A stretch of DNA of 32,675 nucleotides from Candidatus Paralachnospira caecorum (lineage in GTDB: Bacteria > Bacillota > Clostridia > Lachnospirales > Lachnospiraceae): positions 1 through 32,675 of the forward strand of contig CAJFHG010000034.1 of assembly GCA_904379015.1 (NCBI GenBank), written 5' to 3'. The notes under the pieces are model-generated. The model searched no databases and had not been told where the DNA came from. It saw nothing but the letters and a program-made list of their open reading frames with translations. Of the stretch, positions 1 to 7,758 are shown piece after piece. The position numbers and the translations under genes were made by a program. Position 1 is the first letter of the stretch. Each line of letters opens with the position of its first letter.

Positions 1-172
1 GATAAAATCATCTGCTGTTGCTGAACCTAGGTAGCGAGATAAAAACTGCTCTCGCAGCCTTACCCATCTCTCGAAAAGTGCCGTAAATACGCTATTTTTC
101 CGGCGTTTTCACTATGTACATCTCACTACCTGTGTTCGGTTAGAGGAGATTATTGATCATTAATATCCTCAT
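1..172 (-). pseudogene. decayed GT4 glycosyltransferase N-terminus (copy 2)
   Basis: Read on the minus strand from an ATG at 172-170, the translation is MRILMINNLL, a stop, PNTGSEMYIVKT, then further stops and frame changes. This follows the N-terminal signature of GT4 glycosyltransferases (MRILMINKFxYPxGGSETYxF), and the neighbouring remnant at 691-1014 starts almost identically. Downstream similarity fades and the left window edge cuts it off. A purine-rich AAGGATGG lies before the ATG, as expected of a former gene. It is a dead remnant, probably a paralogue of the 691-1014 remnant. The match rests on about 25 residues, so the family call is moderate. Confidence 0.5.
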
Positions 173-690
173 CTTGCTACCATCCTTGTTTCAAATCGGC
201 TAATTGTTTTTTATGATAAACTGACCTGGATACAGGTCACTTATATTCATTTCTAGTTCAATTCATAAATTCAGGTATTTATGATCTTAATTGCATCTCC
301 GAATAACTCTTTTTCAATCTTCAAAATCATCTTTTCAACAATTGGCGTGTAACCCAAAATTTATCTTTTCAAATTTTCAAAACTATCTTTTTTCTGTGTT
401 ACTCATCCAGCCTGAAATCATATTTTCACCAGCACCCAACCTGATACTCAACCTGGTTGAGCTGCCAGACTGTACATATCAACTGATACTCGTCACTCTT
501 GATGTTCCATTCAGACAGCCCAGCCGGTAATCAACTACGTTCATATGTACCAAGTACATCGTTTCTGATACTCGTCACCATTGATATGTAGCACTCATTT
601 TCTCGGACAAACTACCTGATACCCGACTATTTTGACCTGTAATACCTGAAATTCCATGTATTTTACCAACCACTAAGCCTCGGACAGACC
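173..690. other. gene-free AT-rich stretch with degenerate repeats
   Basis: No convincing gene is seen. A short open frame on the plus strand has no ribosome binding site and no recognisable family. The stretch lies between two decayed glycosyltransferase starts and is AT-richer than the genes to its right. It is best read as decayed former coding sequence. Most copies of a 23-base degenerate repeat lie here (separate entry). Confidence 0.5.
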
Positions 691-713
691 TTGATACTCA
701 ACATTGTTGATAC
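441..713. repeat. five degenerate copies of a 23-base motif (TGATACTC...TTGAT)
   Basis: Copies start at 441, 483, 565, 616 and 691, each close to CTGATACTCRWCNNYNTTGA. On the minus strand the copies read LNQVEYQ, IKSDEYQ, INGDEYQ, VKIVGYQ and INNVEYQ. The last is the in-frame continuation of the GT4 remnant (family pattern H-x-N-N-x-x-Y-Q). Spacings are 42, 82, 51 and 75 bases. The copy at 441 contains CTCAACCTGGTTGAG, a 7-bp inverted repeat. Whether these are duplicated coding fragments or unrelated repeats is unclear. Confidence 0.5.
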
Positions 714-1014
714 GAAGGATGTGCGCTTTGAAATCATCTAGGACAAGACTCAATTTCTTGCGGGCCTTAGCTGAATAGATAGATGGTCTTGATCGGATCA
801 GTCAGCTTCGCCAACTTGGATCCGCCATGGAAATCCATGTCAGATGTGTATGTGTGTATATGTTGACAGTGTTGCCCACACAGCGGCCTCCATTCTCCAT
901 TCCGAAGTACTGGACTTCATGTCCCTGGCTTTTTAAATAATCTTCTAATTAAAAAATATAGGTTTCACTGCCGCCATTTGGATAAAAAAACTTGTTGATC
1001 ATCCATATCCTCAT
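691..1014 (-). pseudogene. decayed GT4 glycosyltransferase N-terminus (copy 1)
   Basis: From an ATG at 1014-1012 preceded by AAAGGATG, the minus strand reads MRIWMINKFFYPNGGSETY then IF, a TAA stop, and continues in the same frame LEDYLKSQGHEVQYFGMEN and GGRCVGNTVN. After a frame change come MDFHGGSKLAKLTDPIKTIY, then in another frame SAKARKKLSLVLDDFKAH and INNVEYQ. These are successive landmarks of the N-terminal Rossmann domain of GT4 glycosyltransferases. At least one nonsense change and two or more frameshifts are present, and the nucleotide-sugar-binding C-terminal half is missing. It begins 18 bases after the acyltransferase stop, so it was probably the next gene of the exopolysaccharide operon. 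Confidence 0.8.
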
Positions 1015-1032
1015 TCTTTTTCATCCTTTTAT

Positions 1033-2022
1033 TTATACTGACGATGTAATGATGCTGATTCTGCTCATAATCAATCCCAGCACTTTCTGCATGATCACAG
1101 AAAACAGAACTGTTCCGCCCAGAACCAGAACAACTGTGACTACATACTGCAGCCATCCATTTCCGACCATTGTGTTCAGGCCGATCCGTTCAATCATCCG
1201 AAAGATCAACATATGGGAAAGATAAATTTCCATGCTGATACCGCTGAAAAATCTCGCGACGCGGTTGTCCAGTACACCGCCCCGGCGGGTGACAGCATAG
1301 ATCAGAAGCACAGCTGACACTGCCAGACATCCTATGGTTTTTCCGCCCGTCCCGTAATATCCAACTATCGCAGCCGCGGCCAGCACGGCAGCAATCCACG
1401 GACTCATCTTTTCCAGTGTTTCCCGATAAAGGTAGATCAGGCCGCCCGCCAGGAAAAAGCAGGCGCTGTAAAGAATATTGGATCTGCCCACATCAAAATA
1501 ATTTGCACAGACAAAATGATAAACAAGGCTGATCCCGAAGGCAATCCACGCCCGCCTCTTATTTTCAAGCAGTACACAGAAGAAAGGAAAACAGAGATAA
1601 AACACAAAGATCAGTCCCAGGAACCATCCGACGCCAATTACACTGATATTGCCGGCGTTTGGCAGAAATCCAAACAGCAGCGTCAGATCCGCGAACGCTT
1701 CATAAACGGCATCCGCCGACGGCGACATGATCACATCGGCTAAAACCAAAACTCCGAAAAAAGGAAGAATTTTCTTAAAACGTTTTCCATAGAAATCAGA
1801 AAAGGAAACCTGATTGTCCCTGATCTTTTCATAGTAACCGCAGCACATTCCAAACGCGGAAACTGTCATAAACAGAAAAACAAAATTGGTAAAAGAAGAT
1901 ATTACCGTATCATAGGCAAAACCCGTAATTGCATATTGATTATTCGCTGCCACATGCATCATAACAATTCCAATGCACGCAATCATTCGCAGCCCGTCAA
2001 TGGCTCCATAATGCTTTTTCAT
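1033..2022 (-). CDS. acyltransferase 3 family membrane protein
   Basis: A 329-residue polytopic membrane protein of the acyltransferase 3 (OafA/YrhL-like) family, which O-acylates exported sugars and cell-wall or exopolysaccharide glycans, usually from acyl-CoA. The N-terminus carries the family signature: GLRMIACIGIVMMHVAANN near residue 10 has the conserved Arg and His of the active site. About ten hydrophobic helices follow. YLSHMLIFRMI near the C-terminus is the usual last-helix motif. The gene starts 42 bases after the GT4 gene with GGGATTGAG before the ATG and is probably co-transcribed with it. Length is typical for the shorter members. The acceptor glycan cannot be read from sequence; the neighbours suggest the exopolysaccharide subunit. 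Confidence 0.88.
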   Translation of the reverse strand: MKKHYGAIDGLRMIACIGIVMMHVAANNQYAITGFAYDTVISSFTNFVFLFMTVSAFGMCCGYYEKIRDNQVSFSDFYGKRFKKILPFFGVLVLADVIMSPSADAVYEAFADLTLLFGFLPNAGNISVIGVGWFLGLIFVFYLCFPFFCVLLENKRRAWIAFGISLVYHFVCANYFDVGRSNILYSACFFLAGGLIYLYRETLEKMSPWIAAVLAAAAIVGYYGTGGKTIGCLAVSAVLLIYAVTRRGGVLDNRVARFFSGISMEIYLSHMLIFRMIERIGLNTMVGNGWLQYVVTVVLVLGGTVLFSVIMQKVLGLIMSRISIITSSV

Positions 2023-2064
2023 CTCAATCCCTTTTTTCTTTCTTCTGCTTCCTGCTTCTTTCTT

Positions 2065-3198
2065 TTACTCCCTGCCGGCATACGCTCTCAGCGTCCTGCT
2101 CACCACATCATCCCAATTGTATTTGCTGCAGATAAAATCCGCCGCAGCCGCCCGATATGCGTCAGCGTTATCAGGATGATCACATAAAAACTGCAGTTTT
2201 TCCTGAAGATCCTCCGCGCTGCCTTTATGAAAGATCATGGCCTTGTCTTCCACCACTTCGGCGCATTCCGCTATATCGGATGTCAGACAGCAGCAGCCAT
2301 AGCTCATCGCCTCCAGCAGGCTGAGCGGCATTCCTTCCAGATCAGAAGGAAGCACATACACATAAGCGTTGCTGTACAGCTCCTCCAGCAGCCTTCCCCG
2401 GACAAGGCCCGTAAATATGATCCGGCTGTCTCCGGAAGCCATCTGCTTCAGTTTCTCCATATAATCGTCTGTATCGCTGCTGCCGCCGGCAATGACCAGC
2501 TTCATATCTGTTTTTACCTGCCTGAATGCCTCAATCAGCAAATCTGCCCGTTTTTCGGGAACCAGTCTTGAAAGATACAGAATATAAGGCCCCTCTGTCT
2601 GATATCGTTCCCTGAGCAGCTCCGGTTCCCTGAAAGCCGGCCGGGCCACGCCGTTGGGAATAAAAGTCGTTTCTTTTCCGTATGTATCCCGAAAATACTG
2701 CCGGACTCCCTCGCTCAGGACAATGATCTGATCCGCATATCTGACCATGCACCGCTCACCGAAGCGGATATACTTGGATCCGAAGCCTTTGGACCATTTT
2801 TCCCGCTGCCAGTCGAGACCATGCACCGTCACCACCACTCTCTTGCCAAACAGCTTCGGCAGCCAGCACATGGCCGCCGGGCCCTCCGCATGAATGTGCA
2901 CCACATCATATCTTCCAAACGCGCAGGCGGCCGCCGCGAACAGACTGGAGCTGACCGCTGATATTCCTTTCATCTGAAGAGTCGGGACGTATTTCTCCCG
3001 CACGCCTTGATACTCTGTCAGCCGGCTGGATTTACTGATCTGCCTGCTGGAGCGGTTGTAGCAGGTGACCCGGTACCCCAGAGCCGCCATACGCGCCGAC
3101 AGCTCCAGAACAACGGTTTCGATTCCGCCGCTAAGCGGATCTCCCGGTCCCCGCTGCCCGAACATTGCAATCGATAAAATCTTCTTCCGTCGCTTCAT
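2065..3198 (-). CDS. GT4 family glycosyltransferase
   Basis: A 377-residue cytosolic or membrane-associated retaining glycosyltransferase with the GT-B fold. The N-terminal domain shows the glycine-rich acceptor loop SGGIETVVLELSARM (residues 23-37) and VVHIHAEGPAA. The linker has FIPNGVARP. The C-terminal nucleotide-sugar domain shows YLSRLVPEKRADLLIEAF and the E-x7-E motif in EGMPLSLLEAMSYG. It probably adds one sugar to the lipid-linked subunit started by the sugar transferase upstream; donor and acceptor are unknown. It lies between the sugar transferase and the acyltransferase on the same strand. A 459-base gap containing a minisatellite separates it from the sugar transferase, so it may have its own promoter. 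The ATG is preceded by a weak AAGGGTAAGAA. Confidence 0.92.
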   Translation of the reverse strand: MKRRKKILSIAMFGQRGPGDPLSGGIETVVLELSARMAALGYRVTCYNRSSRQISKSSRLTEYQGVREKYVPTLQMKGISAVSSSLFAAAACAFGRYDVVHIHAEGPAAMCWLPKLFGKRVVVTVHGLDWQREKWSKGFGSKYIRFGERCMVRYADQIIVLSEGVRQYFRDTYGKETTFIPNGVARPAFREPELLRERYQTEGPYILYLSRLVPEKRADLLIEAFRQVKTDMKLVIAGGSSDTDDYMEKLKQMASGDSRIIFTGLVRGRLLEELYSNAYVYVLPSDLEGMPLSLLEAMSYGCCCLTSDIAECAEVVEDKAMIFHKGSAEDLQEKLQFLCDHPDNADAYRAAAADFICSKYNWDDVVSRTLRAYAGRE

Positions 3199-3268
3199 TT
3201 CTTACCCTTACACCGTTAATTTTTCTCCGGTTCCGTCATGCTTTACATGCTGTCACCTCAACTGCAAA

Positions 3269-3292
3269 CAGCGAACAATCGCTTGTTCGCTG
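3269..3292. other. perfect 10-bp hairpin in the GT4 leader region
   Basis: CAGCGAACAA (3269-3278) and TTGTTCGCTG (3283-3292) are exact inverted repeats around a 4-base loop TCGC. It lies 70 bases upstream of the GT4 start. No T-run follows on either strand, so it is not a standard terminator. It could be an RNA processing or stability stem, or a protein site. The rest of 3199-3458 shows nothing else recognisable. Confidence 0.6.
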
Positions 3293-3458
3293 CCGTCGCG
3301 TCCTATAAAACTGCTGTTTCCGCTGCCTTCCTGTCCTGATCTATCATGCCGAATGCCACGCGTATTTCCTGGTCTATTCCCATATAAACTGTCTTGTTCA
3401 TTTTACTTCTTTTCTTCCATCCATTTTAATCTGTTCCAGCTCGCCCTGACCTGTTTCT

Positions 3459-3654
3459 GCAGTTCCGCTTCTGCAGTCTTATTTCTGCAATCCCACTTTC
3501 ACAATTTTGCTTCCGTAATTCTGCTTCCGCAATCTTGCTTCTGCAATTCTGCTTCTACAATCCTGCTTTCACAATCTTGTTTCCGCAATTCCATCTCTAC
3601 AGTCCTGCTTCCGTAATCTCGCTTCCGTAATTCTGCTTCCACAGCTCTGCCTCC
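3459..3654. repeat. 14-bp minisatellite, 14 tandem copies
   Basis: Fourteen contiguous units of exactly 14 bp start at 3459 and recur every 14 bases to 3641, with plus-strand consensus GCAATYCTGCTTCY. A decayed fifteenth unit may precede (3445-3458). Units differ at 1-5 positions, but the period has no indels. On the minus strand, which is that of the flanking genes, the array is purine-rich (GGAAGCAGAATTGC). It starts directly at the sugar transferase stop and remains open in that frame, giving a 14-residue repeat (see findings). No spacer/repeat structure of CRISPR type is present. Confidence 0.95.
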
Positions 3655-3667
3655 GCGTTACGCGGAG
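3651..3667. other. perfect hairpin with the sugar transferase stop codon as its loop
   Basis: CTCCGCG (3651-3657) and CGCGGAG (3661-3667) are exact inverted repeats. The three bases between them are precisely the TAA stop of the sugar transferase. No U-tract follows on the minus strand, so it is not a classic intrinsic terminator. Confidence 0.8.
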
Positions 3668-5076
3668 CCCTTGCCTCTTGCCACGACCCATACAGTCTTG
3701 AACAGGATTTTCACATCTGATACCAGCCGCCACTCGCTTATGTATTTCGCGTCCAGCGCGACAACCTCTTCAAAATCCTGGATATCGCTCCGTCCGCTGA
3801 CCTGCCACAGGCCGGTCAGCCCCGGCTTGATGGCCAGCCGCTTCATATGGCGGTAATCATATTTCTCCCACTCGTCCACCGTCGGCGGGCGGGTTCCCAC
3901 CAGGCTCATGTCCCCCTTCAGCACATTCCAGAACTGAGGGAGCTCGTCTATGCTGGTCTTTCTTATGAAATGGCCGAACGGGAAAATCCGGGGATCATTC
4001 TTGATCTTGAACATCATCCCGTCGCTGACCTCGTTCTGACTCATCAGTTCCTTTTTCCGCTCTTCTGCGTCGGGATACATGGAACGGAACTTATAGATCC
4101 GGAAACGCTTGCCGTTTTTCCCGATCCGCTCCTGGGAAAAGAAAATCGGTCCGGGAGACTGGATGTAAATGATCGGCGCCACAAAAATAAAGGCGATGCC
4201 CGTGATCAGAAGCCCCACCAGGCCGCCGCAGATATCCATGGCGCGCTTCAGGAACAGATCCCTCGGCGAAGCCAGCCGCATGCTGCTGGAGAGCACCGTG
4301 TAACCTCCGAACCTTTCTATGCACCGGAACTTCTTTTCGTCCGACTCCAGATAAAACAGACCCATATGTACCACAATTCCCATATCCTGGAAATAATTCA
4401 TCCAGAAGCTGGATTCCTTCCTGTCCTCCGGCAGATACAGGAAGACTTCCTCTATACAGGTAGAACGGATATAATTGACAATCCCTTCCTCGTTGGCGGA
4501 CACCGTAAAATTCCCGATCTGTTTTCCCCTCATATCCCTGTCAAGGATCGCAACCGAATCGATCCTGTAGCTTCCATTCTGATTTTCCTCCAGAATCCGC
4601 AGCACATCCCGCGCGTGGGCATAATCCGTGACCACCAGAAGCGAAGAAACATTTTCTTTATGCGCTGTCTGACTGCGGATCCTCCTTTTCAGAAGAAGAT
4701 GACCAATCAGAATGAAGAACACCGACAGCGCCCAGGTACTGAACAGGATCGTGCGGGAATACCCTTCTGCCACCCTTGCCGCGTAGACAAGCACAATGAA
4801 GATTCCCATCGAAAGCGACAGATGCTTCAGGACCGCTTTGAACTCCTGGAAGACGCCCCGTCTGAGGATTCCCGAATAGGTGCCGAAAAACAGCGCGACA
4901 AGCAGCTCAACCAGAATCAGCGTCCATATCATGCTTCTGTACATGGGAAGCCTGTAAAACCAGATATTTCCCTGCCGCGCCGCATAGCTGATTACGAACG
5001 CGGCGAGCATCAGAATGATATCCATCAATATAAAATCCAGATGCTTCATCCAGCCTCTTGTCAGATGCTTGTACAT
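3658..5076 (-). CDS. polyprenyl-phosphate sugar-1-phosphate transferase (exopolysaccharide priming enzyme)
   Basis: A 472-residue membrane enzyme that transfers a sugar-1-phosphate from a nucleotide sugar to undecaprenyl phosphate, the first step of exopolysaccharide or capsule subunit assembly. The first about 130 residues hold four to five membrane helices. Residues about 140-260 form the CoA-binding-like domain (LLVVTDYAHARDVLRILEE). The catalytic C-terminal bacterial sugar transferase domain begins at KRAMDICGGLVGLL and has QERIGKNGKRFRIYKFRSM, SIDELPQFWNVLKGDMSLVG, TRPP and KPGLTGLWQVSGRSD, all family hallmarks. It is first in the minus-strand cluster with its own promoter (5211-5240) and a leader of roughly 130 bases. 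The stop codon sits in a hairpin loop and is followed by the in-frame minisatellite. Which sugar is used is not deducible. Confidence 0.94.
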   Translation of the reverse strand: MYKHLTRGWMKHLDFILMDIILMLAAFVISYAARQGNIWFYRLPMYRSMIWTLILVELLVALFFGTYSGILRRGVFQEFKAVLKHLSLSMGIFIVLVYAARVAEGYSRTILFSTWALSVFFILIGHLLLKRRIRSQTAHKENVSSLLVVTDYAHARDVLRILEENQNGSYRIDSVAILDRDMRGKQIGNFTVSANEEGIVNYIRSTCIEEVFLYLPEDRKESSFWMNYFQDMGIVVHMGLFYLESDEKKFRCIERFGGYTVLSSSMRLASPRDLFLKRAMDICGGLVGLLITGIAFIFVAPIIYIQSPGPIFFSQERIGKNGKRFRIYKFRSMYPDAEERKKELMSQNEVSDGMMFKIKNDPRIFPFGHFIRKTSIDELPQFWNVLKGDMSLVGTRPPTVDEWEKYDYRHMKRLAIKPGLTGLWQVSGRSDIQDFEEVVALDAKYISEWRLVSDVKILFKTVWVVARGKGSA

Positions 5077-5210
5077 GCCTGCCTTTTCCTCTCTGCGGGA
5101 TATCGCCTGCCTGTTCCCGCTGTTTCTCCCCTGCCTTCTGTCCGCTGCGTCTGCCGGCTTCCGGTTATATACATTTTTGTCACATTTTGTGTCATTTGCC
5201 GTCGATTCCC

Positions 5211-5240
5211 ATCATACCCTCGTTCAATATATTTTGTCAA
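5211..5240 (-). promoter_or_regulatory. sigma-A-type promoter of the sugar transferase
   Basis: On the minus strand, TTGACA (5240-5235), an 18-base spacer and TATGAT (5216-5211). Start of transcription is expected near 5204, about 130 bases before the ATG at 5076. The surrounding 5077-5459 region is T-rich and contains no gene; it holds this promoter and the divergent one at 5380-5408. Confidence 0.7.
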
Positions 5241-5379
5241 TCCCTCAATATACTTTCTATTTCACCTTTTCTGCCCACATTACACGCCACAGTAATATCC
5301 ATCCTGTATTTTCGCAACATTTTTTTCAAAACCATTTTTCGTTCTTTACCTGTTCATATTTATTTCATAGATTATCCTA

Positions 5380-5421
5380 TTGAAATTTCCCCTGTATGTT
5401 TTTAAAATAGATACATATCTA
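5380..5421 (+). promoter_or_regulatory. promoter and small palindrome before the LtaS-like gene
   Basis: TTGAAA (5380-5385), a 17-base spacer and TAAAAT (5403-5408). The -10 box runs into the inverted repeat TAGATA-CA-TATCTA (5408-5421), which would cover the transcription start and might be an operator. Confidence 0.6.
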
Positions 5422-5459
5422 AATACTTTCTAAATTTTCCCTATAAAAGAGGTAAGAAA

Positions 5460-7604
5460 TTGAAGCCAATACGATTTTCTGATTCTGTACATAAAAAATA
5501 TAATATCGCGGCCATCCTTCTGGCGCCGGTCATTTCCTATTATTTAATGGAGACGATCACTCACAGCCCCTTTGAGATCCCGTTCCAGCTGCAGCTGCTC
5601 GGATGGCTGTTTTCCTATCTGCTGACAGGACTGATCTTCTTCCTCACCGGACGGATGAGGATCGCCCTCGTTCTTCCGCAGATTTTCATGGCAGTGCTCG
5701 GAACCGCCAACTATTATGTTCTCTCCTGCCGCCAGTCCCCGATCCTTCCGTGGGACATCGCGTCTCTGGGAACAGCCCTGGCGGTGGCCGACCACTTTAC
5801 CTTCACCATTACCCCGCGGCTGATCCTGGTCCTGGCCGGTTATCTCGTTCTGATCATCCTCAGCCTGTTCGTCCGTACAAAAATGAAAGGACGCTGGGGA
5901 CGGCGGGCCGCCGGCACAGCAGCCACGATCGCGGTTTCCGCCCTCTACGTCCTCTGTCTGCAGAACGATGCCATTCTGAACGCGCTGGATGTCTATGAGA
6001 TGCCCTTTACCCAGGACTATACCTATGAACAGAACGGTTTTTTTGTCAGTTTTCTGATGAATACCAAATATCTGAAAGTGGAAAAACCGGAAGGATATTC
6101 CGCGGACGCGGCCAGCCAGCTTCTGCAGGAAGCGGATGCTGAAGCGGAACAGTCAGAGCAGGAGCAGACCTCCGGACTTTCCGGCAGCGCGGCCGGATCC
6201 TCCGATGAAAGTGCCGGCAGCAGCTCCGGCAGCCAGCAGCCGGTACTCTCCGCCCAGAGCTCCGACCGGACCCTGAACAGGGCCGTCCAGAACCAGAATA
6301 CACCGCAGAACACATCTGAAGACGAGGAAAGCAGCGGCACAGACGCGGACAGCGCGGACAACACGGACTCCGCGGACGCCTCCGGCACGGACACCTCTGC
6401 CTCTGCGGACGCCTCCGGCGCGGACAGCGCGGCTGTTTCCGGTGACTCCGGCACAGTTTCTGAAAATTCCGAAGCTTCCGGAACGGAGGAAATGCCCAAT
6501 ATCATCGTGATCATGAACGAAGCCTTTTCCGATCTGTCCGTGATCGGTGATTTTGAAACATCCGAAGATTACATGCCCTTTTTCCGTTCCCTTTACGGCA
6601 GCGAGAACACCATTTCCGGCAGTCTCCACGTTTCCGTTCTCGGCGGGAACACAGCCAATACCGAATTTGAATTCCTGACCGGTGACAGCATGGCTTTTCT
6701 GCCCACCGGCAGTATACCCTACCAGCAGTACATTTCCGATGAACTGCCGGCTCTGCCCGCCATCCTGGAGGATTACGGCTACAGCACCACAGGGCTTCAT
6801 CCCTATATTGCCAGAGGCTGGAAACGGAATCAGGTTTATCCCCTCCTGGGCTTTGAAAACTGTCTGTTTTCCACAGACTTCCTTTATAAAGACAGGATGC
6901 GCGGCTACATTACAGACGCCTCCGCCTTCAATCAGGTGATCCATGAATATGAAGAACAGGAAGAGAGCGGCAGCGATTCCCCGTTTTTCGCTTTTCTGGT
7001 GACCATGCAGAATCACGGCGGATATTCCCAGGACTGGACGGGATTCGAGCGGACTGTCACCGTGGAGGGCATGGATGATCTGAATCTGCCCAGGATCAAC
7101 GCCTATCTGACACTGTTAAAAGAGACTGACGACGCCTTCCGGGACCTGATTTCCTATTATGAAAATTCCGACGAAAAGACCATTGTGCTCATGTTCGGAG
7201 ACCATCAGCCCAATGTGGAAACTGCTTTTCTGGAAGAGCTTTACGGAAAGGATTATGACGACCTGACAGAAGAAGAGCTGGCCCTGCGCTACCAGACGCC
7301 TTTCGTACTGTGGGCCAATTACGATATTGAAGAGGCGGAGGATATGCAGATCAGCGCCAATTACCTGAGCACCCTCCTGATGGATGTGGCCGGCCTGGAA
7401 AAAACGGCTTATCAGAACTTCCTCAGCAGCCTGCGGGAAGAGCTCCCTGTGATCACTGCCAATTACTGTATCGACGCCGACGGCAATTTTTACAGCAGCG
7501 CGGAATATGATGAACTGGAGACGCTTCTTTCCGACTATGAGATCATCCAGTACAACCATCTGTTTGATACGGAAAACCGGGACGATCGGGAATATCTTCC
7601 CTGA
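5460..7604 (+). CDS. LtaS-family phosphoglycerol transferase / sulfatase-fold membrane protein
   Basis: A 714-residue membrane enzyme of the alkaline phosphatase/sulfatase fold. LtaS relatives polymerise glycerol phosphate from phosphatidylglycerol outside the cell or decorate surface glycans with it. Residues about 15-190 hold roughly five membrane helices. The extracellular domain starts near 344 (MPNIIVIMNEAFSDL, metal-binding Glu). GGNTANTEFEFLTGDS carries the catalytic Thr, matching GxTSDSEF of LtaS, and VLMFGDHQPNVE carries the metal-binding Asp-His. Between the two parts is an unusual Ser/Ala/Asp/Glu-rich linker of about 120 residues (221-343). The start is a TTG: AGAGG lies at the right distance before it and no better ATG follows for 28 codons. 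Exact product (lipoteichoic acid or glycan decoration) is uncertain. Confidence 0.88.
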   Translation: MKPIRFSDSVHKKYNIAAILLAPVISYYLMETITHSPFEIPFQLQLLGWLFSYLLTGLIFFLTGRMRIALVLPQIFMAVLGTANYYVLSCRQSPILPWDIASLGTALAVADHFTFTITPRLILVLAGYLVLIILSLFVRTKMKGRWGRRAAGTAATIAVSALYVLCLQNDAILNALDVYEMPFTQDYTYEQNGFFVSFLMNTKYLKVEKPEGYSADAASQLLQEADAEAEQSEQEQTSGLSGSAAGSSDESAGSSSGSQQPVLSAQSSDRTLNRAVQNQNTPQNTSEDEESSGTDADSADNTDSADASGTDTSASADASGADSAAVSGDSGTVSENSEASGTEEMPNIIVIMNEAFSDLSVIGDFETSEDYMPFFRSLYGSENTISGSLHVSVLGGNTANTEFEFLTGDSMAFLPTGSIPYQQYISDELPALPAILEDYGYSTTGLHPYIARGWKRNQVYPLLGFENCLFSTDFLYKDRMRGYITDASAFNQVIHEYEEQEESGSDSPFFAFLVTMQNHGGYSQDWTGFERTVTVEGMDDLNLPRINAYLTLLKETDDAFRDLISYYENSDEKTIVLMFGDHQPNVETAFLEELYGKDYDDLTEEELALRYQTPFVLWANYDIEEAEDMQISANYLSTLLMDVAGLEKTAYQNFLSSLREELPVITANYCIDADGNFYSSAEYDELETLLSDYEIIQYNHLFDTENRDDREYLP

Positions 7605-7650
7605 ACCCTGCCCCGTCATATGCTCTGCCGCATCAGAGTCCGCGGAGCAG

Positions 7651-7696
7651 AAACGCAGCAGCGGACGGCAATCATCTGCCGTCCGCTGCTGCGTTT
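7651..7696. terminator. bidirectional intrinsic terminator
   Basis: A perfect 20-bp stem (7651-7670 with 7677-7696) around a 6-base loop, A-rich at one foot and T-rich at the other, running into TTTTTCTG. It sits between the convergent LtaS-like and lipoprotein genes and should serve both. Confidence 0.9.
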
Positions 7697-7758
7697 TTCT
7701 GTACCACCGCGGAACCCGGATCGCCTGATCCGGCGCTCCGCCGCGCTGCTGTTCTGCC

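Noticed and set aside
1-36. Possible Tn3-type transposase fragment (RYLGSATADDFI on the minus strand)
   Set aside because: Twelve residues only, at the edge, and the adjacent upstream sequence fits a glycosyltransferase start better.
291-530. 79-codon plus-strand open frame
   Set aside because: No ribosome binding site or family; lies in decayed sequence between gene remnants.
441-713. Diversity-generating retroelement or variable repeat cassette
   Set aside because: No reverse transcriptase, no template/variable repeat pair with adenine-biased changes in the window.
3459-3654. Possible CRISPR array
   Set aside because: The units are 14 bp, contiguous and without spacers; it is a minisatellite.
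3847-5295. Long plus-strand open frame (482 codons) antisense to the sugar transferase
   Set aside because: Composition is that of an antisense shadow; the minus strand has unmistakable sugar transferase motifs.
6153-7016. Minus-strand open frame (287 codons) inside the LtaS-like gene
   Set aside because: It mirrors the repetitive linker and catalytic region; no start signal and no family.
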